NCBI GenBank assembly: GCA_032358255.1
Contig: JAULBX010010878.1
Location: forward strand, 42,439 to 106,438
Length of the DNA stretch: 64,000 nucleotides
Direction of reading: 5' to 3'
Source: Heterotrichella gracilis
Taxonomy: Eukaryota; Sar; Xanthophyceae; Tribonematales; Xanthonemataceae
Shown here: positions 12,201 through 23,058 of the stretch, one piece after another
Layout of the letters: every line of letters starts with the position of its first letter
Numbering within the stretch: position 1 is the first letter of the stretch
The notes under the pieces: model-generated
What the model was told of the DNA's origin: nothing
What the model saw: only the letters and a program-made list of their open reading frames with translations
Databases searched by the model: none
Program-made: the position numbers and the translations under genes

Positions 12201-13576
12201 TCCACAATTGCGGCCTGTGGCAAGGGGATGTAATGTCACGCGATGGCTGAACTGCAAGCCGCGAGTTCTGATTGATTGGTGGCAATGAGCGTCCAGACAT
12301 TGCGCCATTCCCTGCTGTTGAATACTGTACACTGTCTGGACATGCATGAACTGGCAGTCGCACCACACCTGCGCTCCCCCGATTCATAATAAACATGCAT
12401 TTTTGCCACCCGCTTAGGTCACGCTGGTGGGACGAAGTCGCTGTATACATACACCTCCCCCCTTCTGCAGCACATTTCAGTCGAAACGCACCGATTTGCC
12501 GTCCTTCCCCAGTAGCGGCTCCTGCACGCTCCCCCCCTGTGTCTGCGCCTCATACTGCGCGATGAGTGCCTCCCGGGTCCTGGCAATGGCGCGCCGTCGG
12601 TGCCAGTTGAAACCCATCTGGAGTAAAAGCATACAGTTTCAATTTGATGGACGGACAAAATGGAAACTGCTGCATGCTGAGACCACTTGAGGCAACTATG
12701 GTACCCAGGTGCCACTCCAAGTGCAAGCAAACTAAAGGCTAGAGACGCAGACACTCAGCCAAAGGGGGCGGTGCGCAACTTGAAGGCGTGTAACCCATTT
12801 TCAGGCTTCTGGTCACTAGGGTCTGAGTGGTTTGTGACATGGTTAGGGTTTGTTAGGGATTTGTTAGAAATGTTACCTGGAACAGCAGCCCCATAGCGCA
12901 TGCCACTGCGGAGTCAAAGGTTGTGAAAATGGGCTTCTTGAAGGTGTGCGCGATACCATGGAGGCCGACGCCAGGTAGCTGGAAGAGGACTGGGGGAGAG
13001 GGGGGAGGGGGGAGGAGGTGGGGTGAGTGACAGCGGCTGGCGGGAGCAGAGTTCCTTGGTGCAGGTTGCAGCAGCAGTATCAGTTGGCTTTTATCTGGCG
13101 TTGGCACAGCGCAAAAGAATATATATGGTAGCGGTTTGGTATGGCCATGTGTGTTAGCCAGGCCAATAAAGACCCTAGTTGAGGCTGGAGAACATCAGCT
13201 TGGTACCAGGTGAGAAACAGCCTACCTTTTCGTAGGAGTGCAGATCCGGTGCCGGATAGCAACAGGCCTGAAAGGGAGGGGGGAGGGGACTTTTTAGAGG
13301 CATGGGTCGTCGTCATATGTATAACCCTAGTGCTAATGGGAAGGGTGGCCGAGCATGTTTGTTGACCTGCCACAGATACACACACTGGAAGCAACACATG
13401 CAGCAGGGTTATAACCTGCTCCAACCAAACCCCAAGGTATGCCTGAAGTCAGGCTGCACTGGTGCCACCGATACGCCCCTAGCTGGCTAGTAGTGGGCGT
13501 ATGGGTGGGGCTTGTGCATTCTGTGTTACCCACCTAGCACAGACAAGAGCGCCCAGAAGATACGTGCTTGTACCAT
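9210..13576 (-). CDS. SLC35F6/EamA-like drug-metabolite transporter
   Basis: Multi-pass carrier of the drug/metabolite transporter superfamily. Relatives of SLC35F6 sit in lysosome- or vacuole-type membranes; the substrate is unknown. Ten exons close in phase from ATG 13576 to stop 9212-9210: 13576-13534, 13267-13226, 12989-12877, 12617-12492, 12214-11965, 11554-11388, 11119-10948, 10594-10448, 10077-9899 and 9476-9210, giving 501 residues. Family signatures are MNQMVAGSCIVFTAALSVLF (about residues 160-180), QTMIGIALILTSQ, then VVQAGQLVLEEVLLG and EVVGWEGVVSVAW. Late helices include NSIYWLTVVGTNLYG and VVLGGFAMLLVGTIMF. The soluble tail has an acidic/Tyr-rich DDLGFFDSYNHNYDTL. About 130 residues longer than human SLC35F6. 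A GTGAGT donor overlaps the stop, so an alternative longer tail is possible. It is head-to-head with the TPT-family gene. The exon at 10077 has a ghost copy at 10133-10173. Confidence 0.88.
9652..9703. repeat. Interstitial telomere-type tract, about seven TTTAGGG units
   Basis: An uninterrupted run of the 7-mer TTTAGGG on the plus strand, inside the last intron (9477-9898) of the transporter gene. It is the longest such tract in the window. Shorter 1-3 unit tracts occur in many other introns. Confidence 0.97.
10041..10173. repeat. Exon-start duplication in the SLC35F6-like gene
   Basis: Positions 10041-10080 (exon 9 start with its acceptor, minus strand) recur at 10133-10173 in the upstream intron with a few substitutions. 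The 50-nt spacer contains GGGTTT/TAGGG-like filler. The copy keeps an AG acceptor. Confidence 0.85.
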
Positions 13577-14531
13577 CCTGGCGTCGTTGACTCAGGTGGA
13601 CCGGGTGTCCGTTGCCTCCCAGGAGTTGGGAGGTAACCAGCCAGCTAAGTCCGAGGTGGGTCACGTCCGAGGTTGGTGCCAGGTACCCAAGGTTGGGCCT
13701 TGGGTAGATGCCGGTAGTTGAGAGGCGTTTGACTGTGTGACGGCGGAAGCGGGTGCCTACGAAGTCGTAAGGTACAACAGTTGCAACCTTTGGTTGGTTA
13801 TGGCAAGCTTGCTTGATTGCAAGCTGGTAGGAAACGTCCCACCCAACAAAACCCTGAGGTGGCCCCAGGACAGTGCGGGGCCCAAAACTGCGCCAGAGAG
13901 TTAAGCAAACTACCGGTGCTTGTACATTGATCAGCACGACAGGCTTGCGCGTGGTTCTTGCGTGGATATGGGTGCTACATTGGCACCGAGTGGTCACGTT
14001 ATGGGTGCACAAATGCATGCATGCACTCCCGCTCCGGAGTATTGTGCCACACCAAAACAGTGCCCACACAGTCAGAGGCAGTTTATCCAGATAGGCCTAC
14101 ATAGGCACATAACAGGAAACGACCTGGGTTTTGAACGCCTACTGGCAGCGATGTAAAGGAAGTTGCCGATGATGCTGGATGATGGTGTTTTTTTCTGAAA
14201 ATGCCTGGAATTTCAAACACGGGAACGATACTGAACGATGTGCGGGCAAGTCTGGCCACTGAAAAACACGCGCTGACCAGCATAACAGCATGACGCAAAT
14301 GCTGCAGTAGAAAGCCAGTACAACGCTGCCAAGCCGTTGCACATGCACTTGGGACGTTCTTGCTGACCGCAGTGTAGGCTGTCGTGCGCTTGTGGCAGGC
14401 TGAACACCAGCAACAATTGAACAATGGCACTGACAGTCGCTGTTATATTTGTGCTTTGAGAAGGCTGGAATGCGCTAGGGGCCCTTGTAGGTGATATATC
14501 AAGTGCCGAACTTGCTGAGGCACGGGTCAGC
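13577..14531. promoter_or_regulatory. Divergent intergenic region between two transporter genes
   Basis: This 955-bp stretch separates two start codons pointing away from each other (13576 minus, 14532 plus), so it must carry both promoters. I see no clear TATA box or shared motif. A long minus-strand open frame through 13479-14069 has no protein-like character. Confidence 0.5.
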
Positions 14532-17187
14532 ATGGCGGATCAGGACGATAAGAAAGTCAGGAAAGGCTTCGGCTCGGCGTTCTGGTGGCAGGTTGCGGTG
14601 GCCTATGGGTAAGTTGGGCCAGCATCATCACCACTCAATCACCTGGCCTCAAGTCAAGCGTTCTCCCACCACTCCTGACATACACGGTTACTGTCCGTTG
14701 CATCCCAGCCTGCCCTCGTGTCTGCCACGCATCACCTGTCCAGATGTTTGGTTGCAGCAATTTCCCCTCTCAGATCAAACTGTATAGCACAACATGGTCC
14801 TGGCACAAACTCCTTGGGGATGTTGCTGGTGTGTAACCTCCAACGTTTCTCAACTTGCAGATACGTTTTCCTATGGATCTCGTTGAGTGCTGCAGTCATC
14901 CTGTACAACAAATGGATGTTGTCAGTGTTCCACTTCCCGTACCCTATTACACTCACAATGTGGCACATGTTCTTCTGCTCCACCCTGGCCTGGGTTATCA
15001 TCAAGCTGCGCTACGTTGAACCTATCGGCATATCCACGGAAGTATACTTCAAGTGAGTTTGGAAGTCAAAGGTGGGATGGTCATGGGAGGGCCATGTTCA
15101 AGCACAGTGAACTTGGTCAGTAGTTACATAGCGGCACACCTTCAAGGATAATAACAAGCCTTTGCAAGCGGCAGCAATGAGTTACATCCTAGCACTGTTA
15201 TGCCACCTGCTGACATTGCGCAATCGAAGTCTGTCAGTCCAGAATCCATAAATAGGACAGTGCAGGACTGTGCTGCGTGGCTATGGTGGCCAAGAAGCAG
15301 TACCCTGTATATGCACGCCACACTAATTTTATGGGACATGCGTGGCTAGCTTGCCAAAGTTAGTCCCTGCACGGGCAAGGTGTTGATGGGTGCTGGGATG
15401 CGGTCACTTACTTTACTAACTGTGTGCAGGGCGTTTGTTCCAATTGGAGCACTGTACGCGGGCACCTTGTGGCTGGGCAACTCAGCATACCTTTACCTCA
15501 GCGTGTCCTTCATCCAAATGCTCAAGGTACGCGGTTGCTTTCTTGCCAGGCTTGTGAACCTCCTCCTGCGGTTGCTTTCCATGCAGCTCCTGTTGTGCTG
15601 TCCACCCAGCCTGCTGTGCCACCATAACCCACCCCTCACATGCCATCACCAAGCACACCACCACCGGCCACCATTCCCACCACTCCACCATGCACCCGCA
15701 ACCGACATCTTGCCACCATGCAGGCGCTCATGCCGGTGGCTGTCTTCTTTGTGGGCTGCCTGTTCGCCACAGAAAAGTTTGGCTGGGTGTCCCTGGGCAT
15801 CATGATGGTGATTGGCACAGGCATCTGCATCGCCGCGTACGGCGAAATCAACTTTGTGGTGACGGGCGTCATGCTCCAGCTGGCCTCCATCGCCACCGAG
15901 TCCACGCGGCTCACCCTGGTCCAAATCCTGCTCCAGCGGAGGGGTCTGAAGCTCAACCCCATCACCACCCTCTACTATGTGGCCCCAGCCTGCTTCCTGT
16001 TCCTGCTGCTGCCATTTGCAGTCATCGAGGCGCCAAAGATATTCCAGGACCCGGAGCTCAACCTGGACCCGCGGGTGTTCCTCTCAAACGCCGTGGCAGC
16101 TTTTGGTGGGTGAAGGGTGGTGTTGCCATGCATTTAGCCGGATTGACAGTCAGCCAGATGAAGTATCAGCAGTGTTCCAGCCATGATTAAAGCTGGGCGC
16201 ATTTGGGCCTGCACCGGCGCCAGCAGCAAATCTGTCTGCTGCATACATTGCGCAGCGCCAGTCTGCGCAGCGCCTTGCACGTCTCTGCAATGTCCCACAT
16301 TTAACCTGGGGTTCCACGCATCGGCAGCCACCACACACCGCAGCGTGCTGCATCAGGCCCCACGCACTCTCCCCTCCCCGCACGCATGCTCCACCTCCTT
16401 CACCCTTTCCCTCCCCTGCCCCAGGCCTCAACATGGCTGTGTTCCTGCTCATTGGCAAGACCTCAGCGCTGACCATGAACGTGGCGGGGGTGCTCAAGGA
16501 CTGGCTGCTCATCGGGCTGTCGCCGCTGCTGTTCCAGTACGTGCGGGTTGCCGTGGGCCTAGGATTTGTGGGCCTAGAAGGGGGTGGGGGGAGTTAGGGG
16601 ACGTGCCAGAGGCGCGTGGGCTGTTCATAGTCCTGTTGAAGCTTGAGCTGAATAGGAGCGCGTCATGCGCTAAGGGTTCGCGCTAGGCATGTGGCGTGGG
16701 CTGTCCCGCACAGCTGCCCTTCTTAGTTGGCATGGGTTTATTTTATAAGAGTATCGGTAAATTACTCCCTAGTCAGCATGGTGTTGGTCATGTGGGCATT
16801 TACAGTACTACAATCCAGTCAGCATGTGCTTGCAAATTGTGGAGATGACATCGACTGCCAGTACAGAACTCGCTGCCTTCGGGAGCCATGCTGGTGTGGC
16901 AACAGCAATTGATCAGCCACCTTGACCACGCGTGGCTGGAAATCGTTGCACCTGGCCATGAGTGCCACCGCATGGCCGGCCGTCCACTAACCCCTGTCTC
17001 TCCACCCTGCCGCAGCTCCCCTGTCACGCGCATCAACCTCATTGGCTACAGCATCGCCTTTGGCGGCGTGTGCCTGTACAACCTGGAGAAGCTGAACGCA
17101 GCCAAGCGGGCAGTCACCTCCATTCCCGTCTCAGGGGCGCCGGTGGATGAGGAGAAGCCAGGCAGCCACAACGCAAAGGGGTCGTAG
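14532..17187 (+). CDS. Triose-phosphate-translocator-family carrier (plant NST-KT/KVAG type)
   Basis: Probable sugar-phosphate or nucleotide-sugar antiporter of endomembranes. Six exons close in phase: 14532-14608, 14861-15052, 15430-15526, 15724-16105, 16425-16536 and 17016-17187, giving 343 residues. Diagnostic stretches are [17 protein letters not shown] across the exon 3/4 junction, [12 protein letters not shown] (about 199-210) and [18 protein letters not shown] (261-278). These are the signatures of the plant KT/KVAG subgroup. About ten hydrophobic segments are expected. The N-terminus is short and charged ([19 protein letters not shown]) with no transit peptide, so an endomembrane rather than plastid location is inferred. 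The C-tail is hydrophilic ([14 protein letters not shown]). Part of the final exon is duplicated downstream at 17243-17276. Substrate cannot be read from the sequence. Confidence 0.92.
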
Positions 17188-17276
17188 GCGATACAGCCGC
17201 TGGAGCTGAGTGTGACCACGCGGGTGATCATGCACAGCCGCAGTGGGTGAGGAGAAGCCAGGCAGGGCCAATACTG
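17142..17276. repeat. Duplicated last-exon fragment of the TPT-family gene
   Basis: GGATGAGGAGAAGCCAGGCA-like sequence from the coding 3' end (17142-17172) recurs at 17243-17276, just past the stop codon at 17185-17187. Confidence 0.75.
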
Positions 17277-19182
17277 GGGCATCATAAGCCAATGCTAGGG
17301 CAACATCACACGAAAAGGTCCGAGGGGAGCCCTGCGGGAGCAAGGGAGGCGGCCACTGCAGGGGTCCAACGCCAGCACAGGGGGTTGGGAAATCATGGGT
17401 GTTGTGGAGCTGCACTGGAGCGCTGGGTGAATGGTTCAGCTGGGGCTGGCGCGGGACTTTGGGCAGCTTGCAACCGGCCACGCTGGGGCCCTGGGCCAAC
17501 GAGGGTGGTGTGCCTGCATGCTCCCCCTTGAACACATGATGGCAGCTCAGCACACTCACTGACACGGTCCAGCGCTGGCCAGCATAGGCACCATGGGGTT
17601 GATCAACGAGCCCTCCTGCACCACATCCCGCGTTCTGGAGTGGCTGCAGGAATAGAATGTGCCTGGCCAGTGCGTGGCAGCGGGGGTTCAATTGACCGGG
17701 GGGGGTATTACGAATGACGCTAACTGATGTGGACTTCGTGTTTTTATTGGTGCGTTAGGGTTTCTTCACCTTGTGCACACAAATTGCATGTTGGGTATGC
17801 AGCTGGGTTCTGTACCAGGGTCTTCTCTGGGGCAGGGGATTTTCTGGAAGGCTGCATGGTTTTTTTTGTCTCAGTCAATGATGACCAGTTGGATTGTTCA
17901 GTTCAACTTGTTTATAGTCAATTAGTTCAAAAGTCCTTGGCCAATCTCCAGTCTGAGGCACCGATTACGTGTCCGACGTCTACCACTTGCAAGCACTCCG
18001 TGGCTGTCGGCAGCTAAATGACCATGCCCCTGCAGCTCAGCCTGCATGACATTCAATGTGCAATTTGCAGAGCAGTGTGTGCATGCTGTCGCCCAGCACC
18101 TGCAGGCGCTGCGCTCAAGTTGGTATTATTATCAGCCTACAGGCAACACGTATTACAGCTGGCTTGTAACAAACAGACTGTCACTTTAAGTTGAGAATTT
18201 GGCCCAAGAAAGAATGCAAACAGCTTTCGTTTTATTTCCCCCGCCAGCTGACGGCACGTTCACTGAAGTAAAACATACTACCAAGCTTGCCACAAGTAGC
18301 TGGTGCACAAATCAGATCCTCACAATCTCCACTGCCAGGACACATCCAATTGGCCCACCGCAATGATTACCAACTTGGATTATGCAGCAGTGACATAGCA
18401 TGAATCATCCTGCGCATGCATGATGCCCAAAGATCTGATCACGCTACCGGGTAACCTGACCTTGGTCCAATTGAAACGCAAAAAGAAAGAAATAATTAGA
18501 GACAAGCATCAACATAGGCATGCATATTACGTCTGCGCCCTGCCATTTGTCAGCCTGCCAGCAACTTTGCAAATGATCCTCTTCAGGTTTGTTTCTTTCC
18601 AGCTGGGCAGAGAAGCAGCTTTGCAACTGGGCCACTTTGAACCTTTGAGCACGAGTGCATGCAGTGCCTACTCGGGACCAAGCTGGGTGTTCACTATGTG
18701 CTGGATTGATCCTTTGTCCCTGTCTTTGCAACCCAAAATGGACCCCAGCACTGGGTCGGAAGCCAGGTGCCTGGAACGCAGTGCCTCATCCCCCTTGGGC
18801 TGGCAGCTGCGCTCACAAGACGTGTGACCCCCCTCCCTCAACACGCCCCTTTCCCCCTCTTCCCCCTCCCCTCCCACACGAGCGCCGATAGCGGAGGCGC
18901 TTTTAAGCCTGCCACTACTGGTGCTCCCTCGTCGCAAGCAGGGCAGCTCCACGGCATTAGCAGCCACATTCACCTATGGCCGCCGCGGGTGCCGATGGCG
19001 GAGCGCCTAGACTTCCTCCCCTGTCGGTGCTGCCTCGTTCCCCTGCCATGACCCTATTAAGCGCCGCAAATGCCGATAGCGCTGGCGCCCCAACATCTCC
19101 CACTGCTCTCACTGCTGTGCAGCCTTGGGCGCGGGCAGTGCACATCCATGGCAAGTTGCGGGAACCGGGAGCCTTCTGACCA
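17188..19182. other. Intergenic, no gene recognised
   Basis: About 2 kb between convergent genes. The left part has only short frames without protein character. The right end (from about 18878) carries decayed copies of the last exon of the TMEM115-like gene. Confidence 0.5.
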
Positions 19183-19215
19183 TTACACTATGGGCGCTGC
19201 GGGTGCCAATGGCGG
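18878..19215. repeat. Decayed copies of the TMEM115-like terminal exon
   Basis: The exon-end sequence at 19188-19215 (CTATGGGCGCTGCGGGTGCC...) has a close copy at 18973-19000 and weaker ones near 19057-19090 and 18880-18900, so copies lie beyond the stop codon. Confidence 0.75.
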
Positions 19216-21785
19216 GGGTGACTCCACGTCATCCGCTGCTGCTGCGGGTGCTGCCTCGGGCGCCAACAATGGCTTGAGGCCCAGCCGCTCCTCCAGGGCG
19301 CGTGCGCCTCGCTCCCTGCGGTGGGGGATGGGGGGTGAGGGGTGAAGGGGATGGGGAGGGTGAGGGGGAGGGTGAGGGGCGCGGGGAAGGGGGGCACACT
19401 TACGCGCACCATGTGGTGGTTTGGGCGAGTTGGGATCGCGGCTGGGATTGGGTTACTTTCGGGTTGGGGTCATGATTGGTTGGGATCCCATCGCTTGGGA
19501 TCAGTTGGGATCAAATGGATTCCAGGTGTGGGATCGTGATTGGTCATGAAGTGCCCGGGGTGGTGGGATCATGATTGGGCGCGAGGCAGGGGAAGCATAT
19601 GGCAGCCTAGACTGCAGGCATTGCCACCACTGGCCTACAGCACTGCTTATTCCCACGGGACAATGCATGGAGACACTGGTGGCTTGCACTATCGAGCATG
19701 GGCATGCCCGCACACAGATGACACGATGCTGTATAGCCTTATCAAGCCACGCCATGGTATCGCCACCATGTGTCCACGCCAAGCAGACCACCACCCCAGC
19801 CATCACAGCACGCATGCCCCACATCCCGCCCCCCCCACAGCAGCATCCAAACCCCGCTAAACCCTAAACCCTACACCCTACCTGCGCCTGCTTGCCTCCA
19901 CGTTGTCCGACCCCGGCAGGGGCGCTGCCGCCTGGAGCGCCTTTGCCTTGCTCTTCTGCTCCTCACTAAAGCTTAGGCGCAGCAACTTGGCCAGCAGGCC
20001 AGCTGGCAGGTCGATGGCCGGCGCCAGGAACCAGGGGAAAAAGGAGGAGAACTTGAAATCGTCGCTGGGGTCCCCGCTGCAAAGAGGTGGGTTGCATTAG
20101 TTGCAGGTATGAAGCCAGTGTGTGGGATGGCCGGGGGGTGTGTGGGGTGAACCCGCAGGGTTTGCGACACACACAACCACGCATACGCAGCAGGTGGAAA
20201 GCCAATGGGCTGGGCAGCGGTGGACTGAGCTGCAGCTAGCCAGCTGGCTTGGAATGGGACCGTGTCAGCGGGGGTGGGCCAGAATGCAGATGCTGTAAGA
20301 CTACCCTAACATCAGTCGAACCCTAACCCGAGACCTAAAGCTGTTTGCACTGGAGATTGCTGTCCTTGGGCTGCAGGAAACGCAGGTAGAATCTGAAACC
20401 CTTGCTTAACCCTTCACAGTTAAATAACCTTAAACCCTGGATGCATTTCGTACCGCAGCTCCCCGCCCTTGGGCTGCAGGCAACGCAGATAGAACCCTAA
20501 ACCCTACACACAGCCATACCGCAGCTCCCCGTCCTTGAATTGCAGGAAGCGCAGGTAGAACCAGGCGATGTATGCGCCAAACAGCACATAGGGCAGCACC
20601 ATGGTCGCCTGCTTGAGCACCACACCCACCACGCAGGCAACCACCAGGTACATGCACACCAGCCACTGCACCAGGGGAGGGGGCACAAGGGGGTTAACGA
20701 CTCGAGTGCGATCACCAAGCTGGGTTTAGGTTTAATAAGGGTCATTTACAAGCTAGCCCTGGTAATAGATGACAATGACGTGCGGAAGGAAGTGGTGCGT
20801 GTGCAGGGTAGCGACACACGCCTGAATAGGTTATGGTTGAAAGCCATGTATGTAAGGAAGAGGTATGCAAGCGGTCTGTGTATTGGCTGAGACCCCGTGC
20901 GGTGGGCTTTGGGGCTCGTATTTTGCCTTTGATAAACCCTAAACCCTAAATACTAAACTCCGTGGGGCTCGTACCTTTGCTTTGAAGCGAATGAAGCCCA
21001 GTAGAGTGACTTCGTTGTCAGGCATCACCTGCTTCACCCCAACCAGCAGCCCGCTGAACACACCATGGAAGCCTGCTATCTCCTTAAACCTGCACACCAC
21101 CAGAGGGTCAGAGAGCTCCCACAAGGCAAAAAACCAGGTTTTGAGCAGCCTTGAGGGATACAATTTGTTTGAGAAACGTACAAGATTTGGCCCGAGATCT
21201 CGTCGTTCCCGCTGGTGGTCATGAAGAGGATGATGACCAGGATGAAGGTGGCGATGTTTGTGAAGACATCCACCAGGATAACAAACTTGAGGTACTCATT
21301 GGAGCCCCACACAGGCTCGATCAGCCGGGACAAGAAGAGGACACCCAGCACGCTCACCACCAGCTGCAGCCATTGGGTATTTTTTGTGTGTGGAAAGCAT
21401 AATGGGCTACCTCAATCCCCTAGAACAGCTGCAAACAGGCCCAGGGCAGCACCAGCAGGAAATTACAACTCGATAGTTGTTTGTGCAGTACTTACCGAGT
21501 AGACTGATAGCTCAATGAAGCCTGCTGTGAGTACGTTCCATACAAAGGGCAGTGTCCTGCGACAGGGTGGGACTAGTTTGTGGGTACAGTTCTGGGACCC
21601 CGATGTGTTGACAACTACTGCACGGGCGGTGGTGGGAGACAAGCGTTACAACCCAGAGCCACCCACCTTCCAGGGATGAGGAGGATGAACTGGCGAGAGT
21701 ACGGCAAGAAGCGTTGTAGCAAGTAGCCCAGGACCAGGACAACTGCAAACACTCGGGACAGCCGGGTGAAGGTGGGGGCGCTCAT
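19183..21785 (-). CDS. TMEM115-like (DUF1751) rhomboid-related membrane protein
   Basis: Inactive rhomboid relative of the TMEM115 family, a Golgi protein linked in animals to retrograde traffic. Seven exons close in phase from ATG 21785 to TAA 19185-19183: 21785-21667, 21556-21496, 21363-21182, 21089-20975, 20665-20520, 20076-19882 and 19315-19183, giving 316 residues. Helices include VFAVVLVLGYLLQRFLP, VVSVLGVLFLSRLIEPVWG, KFVILVDVFTNIATFILVII and VCMYLVVACVVGVVL. Family marks are the R-LIEPVWG box, GFHGVFSGLLVGVKQVMPD, AWFYLRFLQ and DPSDDFKFSSFFPWFLAP. The soluble C-tail ends with an EASRRRE...ALEERLGL segment like that of TMEM115. No Ser/His catalytic pair is evident. The end of exon 5 has two ghost copies in the next intron, and the last exon has ghosts past the stop. 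Confidence 0.9.
20359..20562. repeat. Three copies of the exon-5 donor edge, TMEM115-like gene
   Basis: The true edge lies at 20517-20562. Copies lie at 20451-20494 and, weaker, at 20359-20391. Telomere-like ACCCTAA filler joins them. The 20451 copy retains the GTACG/GTATG donor context. Confidence 0.85.
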
Positions 21786-23058
21786 TGTCGTGGGTAGCGG
21801 TGTCTACCAGTGGTGATCAGAGTGCGATCATACCGCCCACAGGCGCGATGCGTGGACTAGCTACCAGGACGAGCCTAGGCTGCATGCATCCGTGCGCAAG
21901 GCCCGAATAGCCCAAAAGCTGGTGATCAACAACGACACAACAAAGTAGGGACCCGCTGGTCAAGTTATAGTGCGAATTATGCGCAGTCCCTGGCCAACGA
22001 GCAACGAGCTGTATGTTTCAAATGCCTAGATGCCAATTTTGCTTGTACGTAAGACACAAGCGTTTGTCCGCAGTGCGATAATACTCGAAGTTAGCAAGGT
22101 ATATGAAAGCCCTTCCGAGCCGTACTGCTGCAAAGACGCTTGGCCTGTGGCTGTGTTAGCCTATTAAACGTTTGAACGTCCACCCCCCCCCGGGCAGGTC
22201 AGGTCAGGTCCACAGCTGTGCAGACACTCGATAAATTTGGTGCAAACCAGTCAGTGCTGGGGACTTTCTATAGATATCGACGCACGCAACCGTTGGTGGG
22301 CTCTGAATGACGTTACATGTGCTATACTATTGCCAATCTGGTGCACAAGCGCTGCTACTGCACCCACTAGTAAGTGGGGCATATATGCATGCATACCGCA
22401 TTATGTCAGCAGATAAGAGCCTATGCAATTCATACTCTTTGCCATATTCTACACAACACTAGCTTATAAACAACGTAACTCTCAACCAGCCAGGGCCACG
22501 AAACGAGTTTCAACGACACCTGGCCTACACTAAATCTCACTTGTGTGCAAAGACAAATGCAGTACCCCCTCTGTGCCGCCGCAGCTGCTCACCGTAGAAA
22601 AACAAATGGGTGCTACAGCTGTGGGCACTTCCTGTTCTCGCTACCACTGCTCGGGCAGTGCACACCTTTAGTACCAGTAGAAATAGAAAGACATGTGCAC
22701 CGCATGTGACTTCACTCGGCCTGGCGAACACCCAGGCACCGCCAGCAACACTGTTTGAGTCTCAAACGCTCGCCTTGCCATCCCGGATCCTCATTGGCAC
22801 CCTCCACAACTTTCCGCCAGCGCAACCCACTACTCCCTGCCCCGGCTAATCCAGGGTGGTGCCTGAGCCCAGCAACACATAACTGCAGACCCGATCCTGT
22901 ACACAATACCCGTCCACCATCACCTCCTCACCACCGACACCGCAACATCCAACCACCCTCAAACCACCAGCCCAACCACCACGATCAGCCCTCCAGCACA
23001 CATGCAACACCAACCCCGCTCCACTCAACACCCGCTGCACCCGCCAAGCACAACCACC
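21786..23058. other. Intergenic, upstream of TMEM115-like and downstream of aquaporin
   Basis: About 1.3 kb with no convincing coding exon. It should contain the TMEM115-like promoter near 21786-22100 and the aquaporin 3' UTR near 23058. I see no strong motif. Confidence 0.5.

Noticed and set aside
13479-14069. 196-aa minus-strand frame
   Set aside because: Overlaps the start exon of the SLC35F6-like gene in another frame, with no motif or domain-like composition; most likely chance in the divergent promoter.
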